From Oxalobacteraceae bacterium OTU3CINTB1 (GTDB lineage Bacteria; Pseudomonadota; Gammaproteobacteria; Burkholderiales; Burkholderiaceae_D): a stretch of DNA of 64,000 nucleotides. The position numbers and the translations under genes were made by a program. Each line of letters opens with the position of its first letter. Within the stretch, counting starts at the first letter, position 1. Of the stretch, positions 28,090-37,005 are shown piece by piece. Where the stretch lies: contig CP099652.1 in the NCBI GenBank assembly GCA_024123955.1, positions 2,418,001 through 2,482,000 on the forward strand, read 5' to 3'. The notes beneath the pieces are model-generated. The model was not told the DNA's origin. It did not search any database and saw nothing but the letters and a program-made list of their open reading frames with translations.

Positions 28090-29304
28090 TCAATCCTTCT
28101 TCAATACGTTCAGCACTTCGTAGCAGGCGCCCATGGTGTGGTAATCCACTTTGCCGGCCGGGCTTTTCTCGTCCGTCAGCTTGCTGTTGTCGGCGCCGAG
28201 GATGCGGTACCACGCGCCGTATTGGTGATCAACGAAATGCTCCCAGCTATAGGCCCAGATCTTGTCGTACCAGGTCCAGTAGCTTGCCTCGCCGGTGCGG
28301 GCTCCCAGCAGGGCGGCGGTGGCCAGGCTCTCGGCCTGCACCCAGAAGTATTTGAGATCGTCGCAGATGCTGTCGTCCGGCCCGAAGCCGTAGTAGATGC
28401 CGCCGTGCTGCGCGTCCCACGCCTTGTCCATCGCCGCGTTGAACAGCTCCACGGCGCGCGGCAGCAGCCAGTCCTTGCCGCCTTCCAGCTGGTCGCCATG
28501 GCGTTCCAGCAGCAGCAGCAGCTTGGCCCATTCGGTCAGGTGGCCCGGCTGGTAGCCCCACGGACGGAAGATATTGCTCTTGTCGTGACGGTTGTATTCG
28601 GTGTCGACCGACCAGTCGGCGTGATAGTGTTCCCAAATCAGATTGTCTGCCAGCGCGGCCTGGCGTTGCGTGATGTTGCGTGCCAGTGTTTCGGCGCGCA
28701 GCAGGAAGGCGCGCTCGCCGGTCGCTTCGAAGGCTGCGATCAGCGCCTCGCAGGCGTGCATGTTGGCGTTTTGGCCGCGATACGCGTCCAAGGTCGACCA
28801 GTCGGCGCTGGCCTCGTCGGCGTACAGGCCGTATTTGGCGTCCCAGAAGCGTTGTTCCATCAACGCGAAGGTTTCGTCGATCCATGCGCGGGCTTCGGTT
28901 TCGCCGGCCATCAACGCGTGGCTGTAGGCGAGCAGCACGAAGGCCAGGCCGTAACAGTGGTTGGTGCCGTCGGTGACGCGGCCTTCGCCGTTGTTCCAGT
29001 CCAGCTGCCACGCATAGCCGCCGGTTGCCGGGTTGCGGTGGGCGGCGCGCAGGAAGGCCAGGCCGTGGCGCAGGCGCTGCTGGTCTGCCGCCTCGCCGAA
29101 CTGGCGCCACGCCATCGCGTGCGTGAAAATGAAGCGCGTGCTGCTGACCAGATGGCGCGTGTGGCTATCGTAGACGGTGCCGTCATCCTTGTAGAAGTGA
29201 TAGAAGCCGCCGCTCGAGTCCACGCAACGGCTGTCGTAAAACTGGCGGGTATGGCGGATGTGGTTCAGCAGCGTTGCGCGGGATTGAAAATCTGGTACCA
29301 TCAT
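28090..29304 (-). CDS. AGE-family sugar isomerase (probable D-mannose isomerase)
   Basis: A 404-residue (alpha/alpha)6-barrel protein of the N-acylglucosamine 2-epimerase family. It has HTRHLVSSTRFIF, RGQNANMHACEAL, IFRPWGYQPGHLTEWAKLLLL and the late KVDYHTMGACYE, which supply the catalytic histidines and ring-binding aromatics. Family members include mannose isomerase (mannose to fructose), cellobiose/mannobiose 2-epimerase and GlcNAc 2-epimerase. No GH130 phosphorylase is nearby and a fructokinase follows directly, so mannose isomerase is the best reading. The ribosome binding site is weak, and two tandem 11-base repeats lie in the leader. Confidence 0.78.
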   Translation of the reverse strand: MMVPDFQSRATLLNHIRHTRQFYDSRCVDSSGGFYHFYKDDGTVYDSHTRHLVSSTRFIFTHAMAWRQFGEAADQQRLRHGLAFLRAAHRNPATGGYAWQLDWNNGEGRVTDGTNHCYGLAFVLLAYSHALMAGETEARAWIDETFALMEQRFWDAKYGLYADEASADWSTLDAYRGQNANMHACEALIAAFEATGERAFLLRAETLARNITQRQAALADNLIWEHYHADWSVDTEYNRHDKSNIFRPWGYQPGHLTEWAKLLLLLERHGDQLEGGKDWLLPRAVELFNAAMDKAWDAQHGGIYYGFGPDDSICDDLKYFWVQAESLATAALLGARTGEASYWTWYDKIWAYSWEHFVDHQYGAWYRILGADNSKLTDEKSPAGKVDYHTMGACYEVLNVLKKD

Positions 29305-29448
29305 TGGGTCCGTTGTTGGTTCGTTGTTGGTTGATAGGCAGGGCGCTTTTTACGGCTGCCCGGTGTTATATTTTCAGGCGCGCGCAGGCCCCGCATCGGC
29401 GCGGCGCCAATCCCGATTGTTGCGCGATCTTCCTCGGTCTGGCTGGAT

Positions 29449-30534
29449 TCAGGCGGCGGCCACGCTGCCTCCTTTGCCCTGCGGCTTCTGCACCCGCCAG
29501 CCGTCGAACACCGTGCTGGCCCGTACCACCAGTTCCACCGGTGCGATTTTCTCGACCGGCTCGTTATGCGGGCCATTCAACAGCATCTCAACACCCAGCG
29601 CGCCGAGCGCCTTCTTATCGATGCGCAGCGTCGTCAAGGGGCGATGTCCCAGCACGGCGGTCGAAATATCGTCGAAACCGACGATGGCGATGTCGTGCGG
29701 GACCTTCAATCCCCTGGCCAGGCAGCAGCGCATCGCCACCAGCGCGGCGCTGTCGTTGTAGCAGAATACGGCGTCGGGCGGATGGGGCAGGGCGAGCAAC
29801 TGCTCCATCGCCTCCCATGCGCCGGTTTCCAGGTCGACGCCGTCCGGCAGGCCCGCTTCCAGACGCGGGTCGGCCAGGATGCCTTCTTCGAACAGCGCCT
29901 GGCGGTAGCCGCGTGCCCGCTCGCGAATACTGTAATGCGACAGCGGACCTGAAATGAAGCCGACCCGCGTGCGGCCGGTGTCGATCAGGTGTTTGGTCGC
30001 CAGATAGCCGCCCATCATATTGTCCGGATTGACCGAGCTGTAACCGCGCAGCTTCATATCGATCAGCACCAGCTGCTTGCCGGTCGAGCGCAGGGCGCTC
30101 AGTGTTTCGGGCTCGAAGAAGCCGGCGCAGACGATACCGTCAGGCGCATGCATGCGTATCTGGTCGATTAATCCATCGGCCGGGCCGACCGCCATGAACG
30201 ACAGCACGATGCCCTGCTTGCGGCAGGCTTCCTCGGCGCCGTGCAGCACCGGCGAGTAGAAAGGGCTGCTCGAGGCGGTGTTGTGCTGGCGGTGCAGCAG
30301 GAACGTCAGGCGGCGCAAGCGCTTCGGGCGCAGTTTGCAAAAGTCGTAACCGAGGTTGCGCGCCGCCTCCAGCACCATCTGGCGCGTGGCCTCGGTCAAT
30401 CCCGGTTCGTTTTTCAGTGCGCGTGAAATGGTCCCCGCCGACACGCCGGCCACGCGTGCGATATCGCGTATCGTCACTCCGGTGGTCGCCGCGCTATTTG
30501 TGGAATCGCCCATCTCAGTCTCCAAATCTCTCAT
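29449..30534 (-). CDS. LacI-family transcriptional regulator of the mannan locus
   Basis: A 361-residue repressor with an N-terminal helix-turn-helix (about 20-45: VTIRDIARVAGVSAGTISRAL) and a periplasmic-binding-protein-like effector domain (PDAVFCYNDSAALVAMR, IAIVGFDD). It is divergent from the transporter-glycosidase operon, and two 21-bp operator-like palindromes lie in the gap. By LacI/GalR practice it would release DNA when a sugar of the pathway (mannose, mannobiose or a phosphate ester) binds. M8 (30513) is an alternative start. Confidence 0.88.
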   Translation of the reverse strand: MRDLETEMGDSTNSAATTGVTIRDIARVAGVSAGTISRALKNEPGLTEATRQMVLEAARNLGYDFCKLRPKRLRRLTFLLHRQHNTASSSPFYSPVLHGAEEACRKQGIVLSFMAVGPADGLIDQIRMHAPDGIVCAGFFEPETLSALRSTGKQLVLIDMKLRGYSSVNPDNMMGGYLATKHLIDTGRTRVGFISGPLSHYSIRERARGYRQALFEEGILADPRLEAGLPDGVDLETGAWEAMEQLLALPHPPDAVFCYNDSAALVAMRCCLARGLKVPHDIAIVGFDDISTAVLGHRPLTTLRIDKKALGALGVEMLLNGPHNEPVEKIAPVELVVRASTVFDGWRVQKPQGKGGSVAAA

Positions 30535-30634
30535 GAACCGGCTCGCGGCGGTGCCGTCGGCGGGTTTCTGGTATGGATGCAGTCTTGCATAATCGTCCAG
30601 CCACGGTCAAACGACACGTCGACTTTCCCGAAAA

Positions 30635-30655
30635 GTTTAGCGCAATTTACTAAAC
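30635..30655. promoter_or_regulatory. LacI-type operator candidate O1
   Basis: A 21-bp palindrome with arms GTTTAG and CTAAAC around nine bases, 101 bp upstream of the regulator start. It shares the pattern GTTTARC-N4-TTYACTAAAC with O2 (reverse strand) and O3. Confidence 0.7.
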
Positions 30656-30711
30656 ACGCGGTTTTTAGCCGTACGCTGCGGCGCAACACGCCGTATCGCC
30701 TGGCATCGCGT

Positions 30712-30732
30712 GTTTAGTGAAGGCGGCTAAAC
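30712..30732. promoter_or_regulatory. LacI-type operator candidate O2
   Basis: A 21-bp palindrome with the same arms and spacing as O1, 93 bp before the transporter start. Read on the minus strand it matches O1 at 16 of 21 positions. Centre-to-centre distance from O1 is 77 bp, compatible with a repression loop. Confidence 0.7.
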
Positions 30733-30755
30733 TGCGCCCCAAATGCGCTTGCTAT

Positions 30756-30784
30756 TTGACCCTTGGCCGTTGCCGATGCAGAAT
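30756..30784 (+). promoter_or_regulatory. Sigma70-type promoter candidate for the mannan operon
   Basis: TTGACC (-35, 30756-30761) and CAGAAT (-10, 30779-30784) are separated by 17 bases, 40 bases before the transporter ATG. O2 lies just upstream of it. Confidence 0.45.
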
Positions 30785-30824
30785 CTTTTCATTAATATAA
30801 AAACCATCCAAGAGGAGACAGCTG

Positions 30825-32090
30825 ATGGAGCACGTTGCACCGGCGACTTTGAGTACCCACGACCATGCGCGTCAGGGAGGGAGCAACACCTTCCCGATGA
30901 TGATCATCACGCTGCTGTTCTTTATGTGGGGTTTGATAACCTCGCTGAACGATGTCCTGATTCCCCACCTTAAATCGATTTATACGCTGACGTACGTGCA
31001 GGCGATGCTGGTGCAGTTCTGCTTCTTCGGCGCTTACTTCATCGTCTCGCTCCCCGCCGGTATGTTGATCAAGCGCCTGGGCTACCAGCGCGGCGCGGTC
31101 GCCGGCCTGGTGGTCGCCGCCATCGGCTGCGCCATGTTCTATCCCGCCTCGATGGGCGGCTACGCGCTGTTCCTCCTGGCCTTGTTCGTCCTCGCCGGCG
31201 GCATCACCATCCTGCAGGTCTCCGCCAATCCCTACGTTGCGGCGCTGGGCGCGCCGGCCACCGCGTCGAGCCGCCTAACCCTGACGCAGGCGTTTAATTC
31301 GCTCGGCACCGCGATCGCTCCGGCGCTGGGTGGTTTCCTGATCCTGTCCGAAGGCGTTCCGGCCGTCGCCAACATCGTCAAGACCAAGGCCGAGGAAGCC
31401 GCCACAGTGCAGGGACCATATCTGGTGCTGGCAGCCGCCTTGCTGGCCATCGCCATCCTGTTCGCGCTGGTGCGCCTGCCGAAGATCGTCGATGCCGAGG
31501 AAGCCAGCGCCTACACGCTGGACAAAAAAGTGACATCGCACCGCCACCTGGTGCTGGGCGCGATCGGCATCTTCCTGTACGTCGGCGGAGAGGTCAGCAT
31601 CGGCAGCTTCCTGATCAACTTCCTGGGCGAGTCCAACATCGCCGGCATGTCGCACGGCGCGGCTGCCAACTACGTCAGCTTTTACTGGCTTGGCGCCATG
31701 ATCGGCCGTTTCATCGGCTTCGGCGTGATGCGCTACGTCAGCCCGGGCAAGGCCCTGGCGTTCAACTCGGCCGCCTCCATCGTGCTGCTGCTGACGGCGA
31801 TCTTCTCGCACGGCGCGCTCGCCATGTGGGCCGTTATCGCGGTCGGCCTGTTCAATTCCATCATGTTCCCGACCATCTTCAGCATGGCGCTGTACAAACT
31901 CGGTCCCCTGACCAGCCAGGGTTCGGGCATCCTGTGCATGGCCATCGTCGGCGGCGCGCTGGTGCCGTTCGCGCAAGGCCTGCTGGCCGACACCATCGGC
32001 CTGCAGCTGTCGTTCTTCGTGCCGGCGGCCTGCTATACCTTTATCCTCTACTACGGCCTGAAATATGCCGGTATGTATTCCAGCCGTTGA
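30825..32090 (+). CDS. FucP/GluP-type sugar MFS transporter
   Basis: A 421-residue inner-membrane sugar:proton symporter with 12 hydrophobic segments. It shows the family pattern FFMWGLITSLNDVLIPHLK in TM1, ISANPYV-like LQVSANPYVAALG in TM4 and LTLTQAFNSLGTAIAPALGG in TM5. Relatives import fucose, glucose, galactose or mannose. As the first gene of the seven-gene glycosidase operon it most likely imports mannose or another galactoglucomannan sugar. GAGGAG precedes the ATG by 9 bases. Confidence 0.88.
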   Translation: MEHVAPATLSTHDHARQGGSNTFPMMIITLLFFMWGLITSLNDVLIPHLKSIYTLTYVQAMLVQFCFFGAYFIVSLPAGMLIKRLGYQRGAVAGLVVAAIGCAMFYPASMGGYALFLLALFVLAGGITILQVSANPYVAALGAPATASSRLTLTQAFNSLGTAIAPALGGFLILSEGVPAVANIVKTKAEEAATVQGPYLVLAAALLAIAILFALVRLPKIVDAEEASAYTLDKKVTSHRHLVLGAIGIFLYVGGEVSIGSFLINFLGESNIAGMSHGAAANYVSFYWLGAMIGRFIGFGVMRYVSPGKALAFNSAASIVLLLTAIFSHGALAMWAVIAVGLFNSIMFPTIFSMALYKLGPLTSQGSGILCMAIVGGALVPFAQGLLADTIGLQLSFFVPAACYTFILYYGLKYAGMYSSR

Positions 32091-32127
32091 TTTTTGATTT
32101 CGCCTTCCATAATAAAGAGAGACAGCC

Positions 32128-34422
32128 ATGAATTCCGAACTCAATCTGCGTCCGCTGGCCATCGCGCTGGCGGTGGCCGCAACGCTTGCCGCCGCTACCA
32201 TCGTCACCGTGGCGACCGCGCTGCCGTCCTACGCCGCCGGACAAGAGGCAAACGGGCCTGCCGAACCGGCATCCAAGCCCTGGCTGGACAAGTCGCTGGG
32301 TGCCGACAAGCGCGCCAGGCTGGCGCTGGAGGCCATGACCCAGCAGGAAAAACTGAACTGGGTGCTGGGTTACTTCGGCGCCGACTTCGTCCCCAACAAG
32401 ACCAAGAAGCATCCGGCCGCGCTGCCTTTCTCGGCCGGTTACATTCCGGGCGTGCCGCGTCTGGGCCTGCCGGCGCTGTTTGAGACCGACGCTGGTCTGG
32501 GCGTGGCCACGCAACTGAGCAAAAACCCGCGCGAGCGCACCTCGCTGCCTTCCGGTCTGGCCACCACCGCCACCTGGAACCGCGACCTGGCCTACCAGGG
32601 CGGCGCCATGATCGGCCGCGAGGCGCGCGCCTCCGGCTTCAACGTGATGCTGGCCGGCGGCGTGAACCTGCTGCGCGAGCCGCGCAACGGCCGTAACTTC
32701 GAATACGCCGGCGAAGACCCGCTGCTGGCCGGCACCATGGTGGCGCAGCAGATCAAGGGCATCCAGTCGAACAACTTGATCGCGACGATGAAGCACTTCG
32801 CCGTCAACAACCAGGAGACCGGCCGCTTCGTGCTCGACGCCCGCCTGGACGACGCCAGCAACCGCATGTCCGATCTGCTGGCGTTCCAGTTCGTGCTCGA
32901 ACAGTCCAATCCCGGCTCGGTCATGTGCTCGTACAATCGCCTGAACGGCGTCTACGCCTGCGAAAACGACTACTTGCTCAACCAGGTGCTGAAGAAGGAC
33001 TGGGGCTTCAAGGGCTATGTGATGTCCGACTGGGGCGCCGTCCACAGCACCGTGGAATCGGCCAACAGCGGCCTGGATCAACACTCCGGCTGGGAGTTCG
33101 ACAAGTCGGCCTACTTCGGCGGCGCGCTGGAGGAGGCGGTTGAAAACGGCCACGTGCCGCAGGCGCGCCTGGACAACATGGCGTACCGCATCCTGTGGGC
33201 GATGTTCGACAAGGGCGTGGTCGATAATCCGGTCAAGGAAGGCGGCGCCATCGATTTCGACGCGCACAAGCAGGTGAGCCAGGCCGACGCGGAGGAGGGC
33301 ATCGTCCTGCTGAAGAACACCAGCAGCGTGCTGCCGCTCAAGGCCGGCGCCAAAAAGATCGTCGTTATCGGCGCCCACTCGGATGTCGGCGTGCTGGCTG
33401 GCGGCGGCTCGTCGCTGGTGTATCCGGTCGGCGGCAATGCGGTGCCGGGCATCGAACCCACCATCTGGCCGGGTCCCGTGGTGTACCACCCGTCGTCGCC
33501 GCTGAAGGCGATCAAGGCCCGCGCCGGCGGCGCCAAGGTGGTCTACAACGACGGCAAGGATGCCGCCGCGGCGGCTAAGGAAGCGGCCGACGCCGATGTC
33601 GTCATCGTCTTCGCGCAGCAGTGGGTGGGCGAGGCGCTCGATGCCGTGTCGCTGTCGCTGCCGGACAACCAGGATGCGCTGATCGCCGCCGTCGCCAAGG
33701 CCAATTCGAAAACCGTGGTGGTGCTGGAGACCTCCGGTCCGGTGCTGATGCCGTGGGTCGACCAGACCGCCGCCGTGGTGCAGGCTTGGTACGCCGGCAG
33801 CGGCGGTGGCGAGGCGATCGCCCGCGTGCTGTATGGCGAGGTCAATCCGTCCGGCCACCTGCCGGCTACCTTCCCGGTCTCCGAGAGCCAGCTGCCGCGT
33901 CCAAAACTGGACGGCGATCCGAAGAAGGACCGCGAGCGCTTCACCGTCAACTATCACGAAGGCGCGGCGGTCGGCTACAAGTGGTTCGACGCCAAGGGCC
34001 TCAAGCCGCTGTTCCCCTTCGGTCATGGCTTGTCGTACACGCAGTTCTCGTATTCCGGCCTGGCGGCCAGCGAGAAGGACGGCAAGCTGCAACTGAGCTT
34101 CAAGGTCACCAACACCGGCGCCGTCAAGGGCAAAGACGTACCGCAGGTGTATGTATCGCCGGTAGGCGTCAAGTGGGAAGCGCCGAAGCGCCTGGCCGGC
34201 TGGGACAAGGTCGAACTGGCGCCGGGCGAGAGCAAGGACGTCAGCGTGACGGTCGATCCGCGCCTGCTGGCCATGTATGACGGCAAATCGAAGACCTGGC
34301 GTGTCGCCAGCGGCGGCTACAAGGTGTTGCTGGCGCATGACGCGGGTGATGCCAAGGCCGCCAGCATCACCGTGCAGCTACCGAAGCAGACTTTGAACGT
34401 CGCAGGCAAGCCAACCAAGTAA
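32128..34422 (+). CDS. Secreted GH3 beta-glucosidase-like enzyme
   Basis: A 764-residue exo-acting beta-glycosidase with a signal peptide (1-36, ending SYAAG). The GH3 N-terminal barrel has KHFAVNNQETGR and the nucleophile region MSDWGA (D301). The alpha/beta sandwich follows with VVIGAHSDVGVLAGGGSS, and a C-terminal fibronectin-III-like domain carries PFGHGLSYTQF. In this operon it would remove beta-linked glucose from glucomannan oligosaccharides; xylosidase or other GH3 specificities remain possible. It lies 37 bases after the transporter. Confidence 0.9.
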   Translation: MNSELNLRPLAIALAVAATLAAATIVTVATALPSYAAGQEANGPAEPASKPWLDKSLGADKRARLALEAMTQQEKLNWVLGYFGADFVPNKTKKHPAALPFSAGYIPGVPRLGLPALFETDAGLGVATQLSKNPRERTSLPSGLATTATWNRDLAYQGGAMIGREARASGFNVMLAGGVNLLREPRNGRNFEYAGEDPLLAGTMVAQQIKGIQSNNLIATMKHFAVNNQETGRFVLDARLDDASNRMSDLLAFQFVLEQSNPGSVMCSYNRLNGVYACENDYLLNQVLKKDWGFKGYVMSDWGAVHSTVESANSGLDQHSGWEFDKSAYFGGALEEAVENGHVPQARLDNMAYRILWAMFDKGVVDNPVKEGGAIDFDAHKQVSQADAEEGIVLLKNTSSVLPLKAGAKKIVVIGAHSDVGVLAGGGSSLVYPVGGNAVPGIEPTIWPGPVVYHPSSPLKAIKARAGGAKVVYNDGKDAAAAAKEAADADVVIVFAQQWVGEALDAVSLSLPDNQDALIAAVAKANSKTVVVLETSGPVLMPWVDQTAAVVQAWYAGSGGGEAIARVLYGEVNPSGHLPATFPVSESQLPRPKLDGDPKKDRERFTVNYHEGAAVGYKWFDAKGLKPLFPFGHGLSYTQFSYSGLAASEKDGKLQLSFKVTNTGAVKGKDVPQVYVSPVGVKWEAPKRLAGWDKVELAPGESKDVSVTVDPRLLAMYDGKSKTWRVASGGYKVLLAHDAGDAKAASITVQLPKQTLNVAGKPTK

Positions 34423-34447
34423 CCTCCATAAAAAGAAAGAACGAGAC

Positions 34448-35779
34448 ATGAAACAACTTTACAAATTCTGCGCCACCGCGTTGATGATCAGCGCATGCGG
34501 CATCGTTTCCGCAGCCGATGGCGCGGCTGTCGGCAAAGGCGATTTCGTCAGCGCCAAGAAGACCCACTTCGCGCGCAAAGGCCAGGCCTACTATATCGTC
34601 GGCGCCAACTTCTGGTACGGCGGCTACCTCGGCGCCCCAAAAGGCGTGGGCGAGCGCGCCCGCCTGCTCAAGGAACTCGATAGCATGCGCGCGATCGGCA
34701 TCAACAACCTGCGCGTGCTGGCCGTCTCCGAGAAGACCGATATGAAAAGCGCCGTCAGTCCGGCGACCACCGCCAAGCCGGGCGAGTACGACGAGAACCT
34801 GTTGGTCGGCCTGGACTTCCTGATGGCCGAAGCGGCCAAGCGCGATATGACGGTGGTGCTTTACCTGAATAACTTCTGGCAGTGGTCGGGCGGTATGACG
34901 CAGTATCTGAACTGGTTCGAAGGCACGCCGGCGCTGGACCCGAACGTGACCAAGGACTACGACGACTATATGAAGAAGAACGCGCGTTTCTACGTCAACG
35001 CAGCCGCGCAAAAAGAATACCGCAACGTGATCCAGAAGATCGTCAAGCGCGTCAACACCATCACCGGCAAGCCGTACTCGGAAGACCCGATCCTGATGTC
35101 GTGGCAGCTGGCGAACGAGCCTCGCCCAGGCAACGGCAACGCCACGCCTGAAGAGAAAAAGGCCTACATCAAGTGGATCGACGAAACCGCCGGCTATATC
35201 CATAGCCTGGACAAGAACCACATGGTCAGCAGCGGCAGCGAAGGCCTGGCCGGCTCCGCCCAGGACGCGCAGCTGTTCCTCGATTCGCACCGCACCAAGA
35301 ACATCGACTACCTGACCTACCACCTGTGGCCGAAAAACTGGGGCTGGTTCGATTCCAAGGACCCAACCGGTTCGTGGGACGGCGCCATCGCCAAGAGCCG
35401 CAACTACCTGACCTCGCACATCGACCTGGCCAGGAAGCTCGACAAGCCTATCGTGCTGGAGGAATTCGGCCTCGATCGTGACGGCGCCTCGTTCAGTATC
35501 AAGGCCACGACCAAGATCCGCGACCGCTTCTACCGCGAAGTATTCGACTTCGTCTACGATGGGGCCAAGAAGGGCGATCCGATCGCCGGCTTCAATTTCT
35601 GGGCCTGGGGCGGTGCCGGGCGCGCGGCCAACGCGGATTACTGGTGGAAGCCGGGTAACGACTTCGTCGGCGATCCACCGCAGGAAGAGCAGGGCCTGTA
35701 CTCGGTGTTCGACTCGGACACCAGCTCGCTCAAGCTGATCAAGGAATACGCCGACAAACTCAATTCCATCAAACGCTAA
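34448..35779 (+). CDS. GH5 endo-beta-1,4-mannanase (GH5_7-like)
   Basis: A 443-residue secreted endo-mannanase. The GH5 acid/base is E224 in QLANEPRPG and the nucleophile lies in VLEEFGLDRD (E338/E339). GANFWYGGYLGAP near the start and YHLWPKNWGW are typical of subfamily 7 mannanases. The N-terminus could be cleaved after VSA, or lipidated at Cys17 (ISAC lipobox), which would tether it to the outer membrane. It would cut the mannan backbone into oligosaccharides. This is the most specific marker of the locus substrate. Confidence 0.9.
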   Translation: MKQLYKFCATALMISACGIVSAADGAAVGKGDFVSAKKTHFARKGQAYYIVGANFWYGGYLGAPKGVGERARLLKELDSMRAIGINNLRVLAVSEKTDMKSAVSPATTAKPGEYDENLLVGLDFLMAEAAKRDMTVVLYLNNFWQWSGGMTQYLNWFEGTPALDPNVTKDYDDYMKKNARFYVNAAAQKEYRNVIQKIVKRVNTITGKPYSEDPILMSWQLANEPRPGNGNATPEEKKAYIKWIDETAGYIHSLDKNHMVSSGSEGLAGSAQDAQLFLDSHRTKNIDYLTYHLWPKNWGWFDSKDPTGSWDGAIAKSRNYLTSHIDLARKLDKPIVLEEFGLDRDGASFSIKATTKIRDRFYREVFDFVYDGAKKGDPIAGFNFWAWGGAGRAANADYWWKPGNDFVGDPPQEEQGLYSVFDSDTSSLKLIKEYADKLNSIKR

Positions 35780-35789
35780 GGGGCCGCAC

Positions 35790-37004
35790 ATGAAACGTAT
35801 CATGCCAAGCATGTTGGCGCTGGCTGCCTGCGCCTTCGGTTTCAACGCCCACGCCCAGAAGTTCGACGGGGTGGCCGATACGCCGCAGATGGGTTGGAAC
35901 AGCTGGAATACCTTCGCCTGCGATATCAACGAGCAGCTGATCAAGGACACCGCCGATGCGATGGTCAAAAATGGCTTGAAGGACGCCGGCTATCAGTATG
36001 TGAACATCGACGATTGCTGGCACGGCAAGCGTGACGAGACGGGGGTTATCCATCCGGATAAGGAGCGCTTCCCGTCCGGTATGAAGGCGCTGGCCGATTA
36101 TGTCCACAGCAAGGGCCTCAAGATCGGGATCTATTCGGACGTCGGCGCCACCACTTGCGGCGGCCGTCCCGGCAGCCGTGGCTACGAATACCAGGATGCG
36201 CGAACCTACGCCTCCTGGGGCATCGACTACATCAAGTACGACTGGTGCGACAGCAAGGGCTTGAACGCGGTTGGCGCCTATACCACCATGCGCGACGCCA
36301 TCCGCGCCGCCGGCCGGCCGATGTTGTTCAGCATTTGCGAATGGGGCGACAACAAGCCCTGGGAATGGGCCAAGGACGTCGGCCACTCGTGGCGCACCAC
36401 CGGCGACATCCACATGTGCTTCGATTGCGAATTCAGCGAGGCATCGTACTCGCGTTGGGGCGTGCTGCAGATCCTCGACAAGCAGGCGGGCCTTCGCGTG
36501 CATGCCGGTCCGGGTCACTGGAACGATATGGACATGCTGGAAGTGGGCCGTGGCTTCACCGAAGACGAGGACCGCACGCACTTCGCTGCCTGGTCGATGC
36601 TGGCGTCGCCGCTCATCCTCGGCAACGACGTGCGCAAGATGTCCGAGGCCACGAAACGCATCCTCACCAACAAGGCGGTGATCTCCATCAACCAGGACAA
36701 GCTGGGTATCCAGGCGTGGCGCTTCCTGCAGTCCGGCCATTTGGAGTATTGGGCCAAGCCGCTGGCCAACGACGAGTGGGCTGTGATGATCCTGAACCGC
36801 AGCGACGAGGCCAAGCCGGTGACGTACCAGTGGTCCAGCTCCCGCATCAACGACGATGCGAACAAGCGCGTGCTCGATACCACCAAGACGGTCTTCAACT
36901 GGACCGACGCCTTCACCGGCAAGACCGGAGACACCGGCAAAAAACTGGAGAGCAAACTCGCTCCGCATGGCGTGATCGTTTTGCGCCTGAAGGCACGGAG
37001 CTGA
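35790..37004 (+). CDS. GH27 alpha-galactosidase
   Basis: 404 residues with signal peptide (1-22, AHAQ). GH27 signatures: PQMGWNSWNTFAC, YVNIDDCW, the nucleophile in YIKYDWCD (D151), the acid/base in WRTTGDI (D206), GPGHWNDMDMLEVG and SPLILGNDVRKM. It would strip alpha-1,6-galactose side chains from galactomannan or galactoglucomannan. It starts 10 bases after the mannanase stop. Confidence 0.95.
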   Translation: MKRIMPSMLALAACAFGFNAHAQKFDGVADTPQMGWNSWNTFACDINEQLIKDTADAMVKNGLKDAGYQYVNIDDCWHGKRDETGVIHPDKERFPSGMKALADYVHSKGLKIGIYSDVGATTCGGRPGSRGYEYQDARTYASWGIDYIKYDWCDSKGLNAVGAYTTMRDAIRAAGRPMLFSICEWGDNKPWEWAKDVGHSWRTTGDIHMCFDCEFSEASYSRWGVLQILDKQAGLRVHAGPGHWNDMDMLEVGRGFTEDEDRTHFAAWSMLASPLILGNDVRKMSEATKRILTNKAVISINQDKLGIQAWRFLQSGHLEYWAKPLANDEWAVMILNRSDEAKPVTYQWSSSRINDDANKRVLDTTKTVFNWTDAFTGKTGDTGKKLESKLAPHGVIVLRLKARS

Positions 37005-37005
37005 A

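Noticed and set aside
32041..34338. 765-codon frame antisense to the GH3 gene
   Set aside because: Same cause: the GH3 frame has clear catalytic motifs, and the antisense product has no recognisable pattern or start context.
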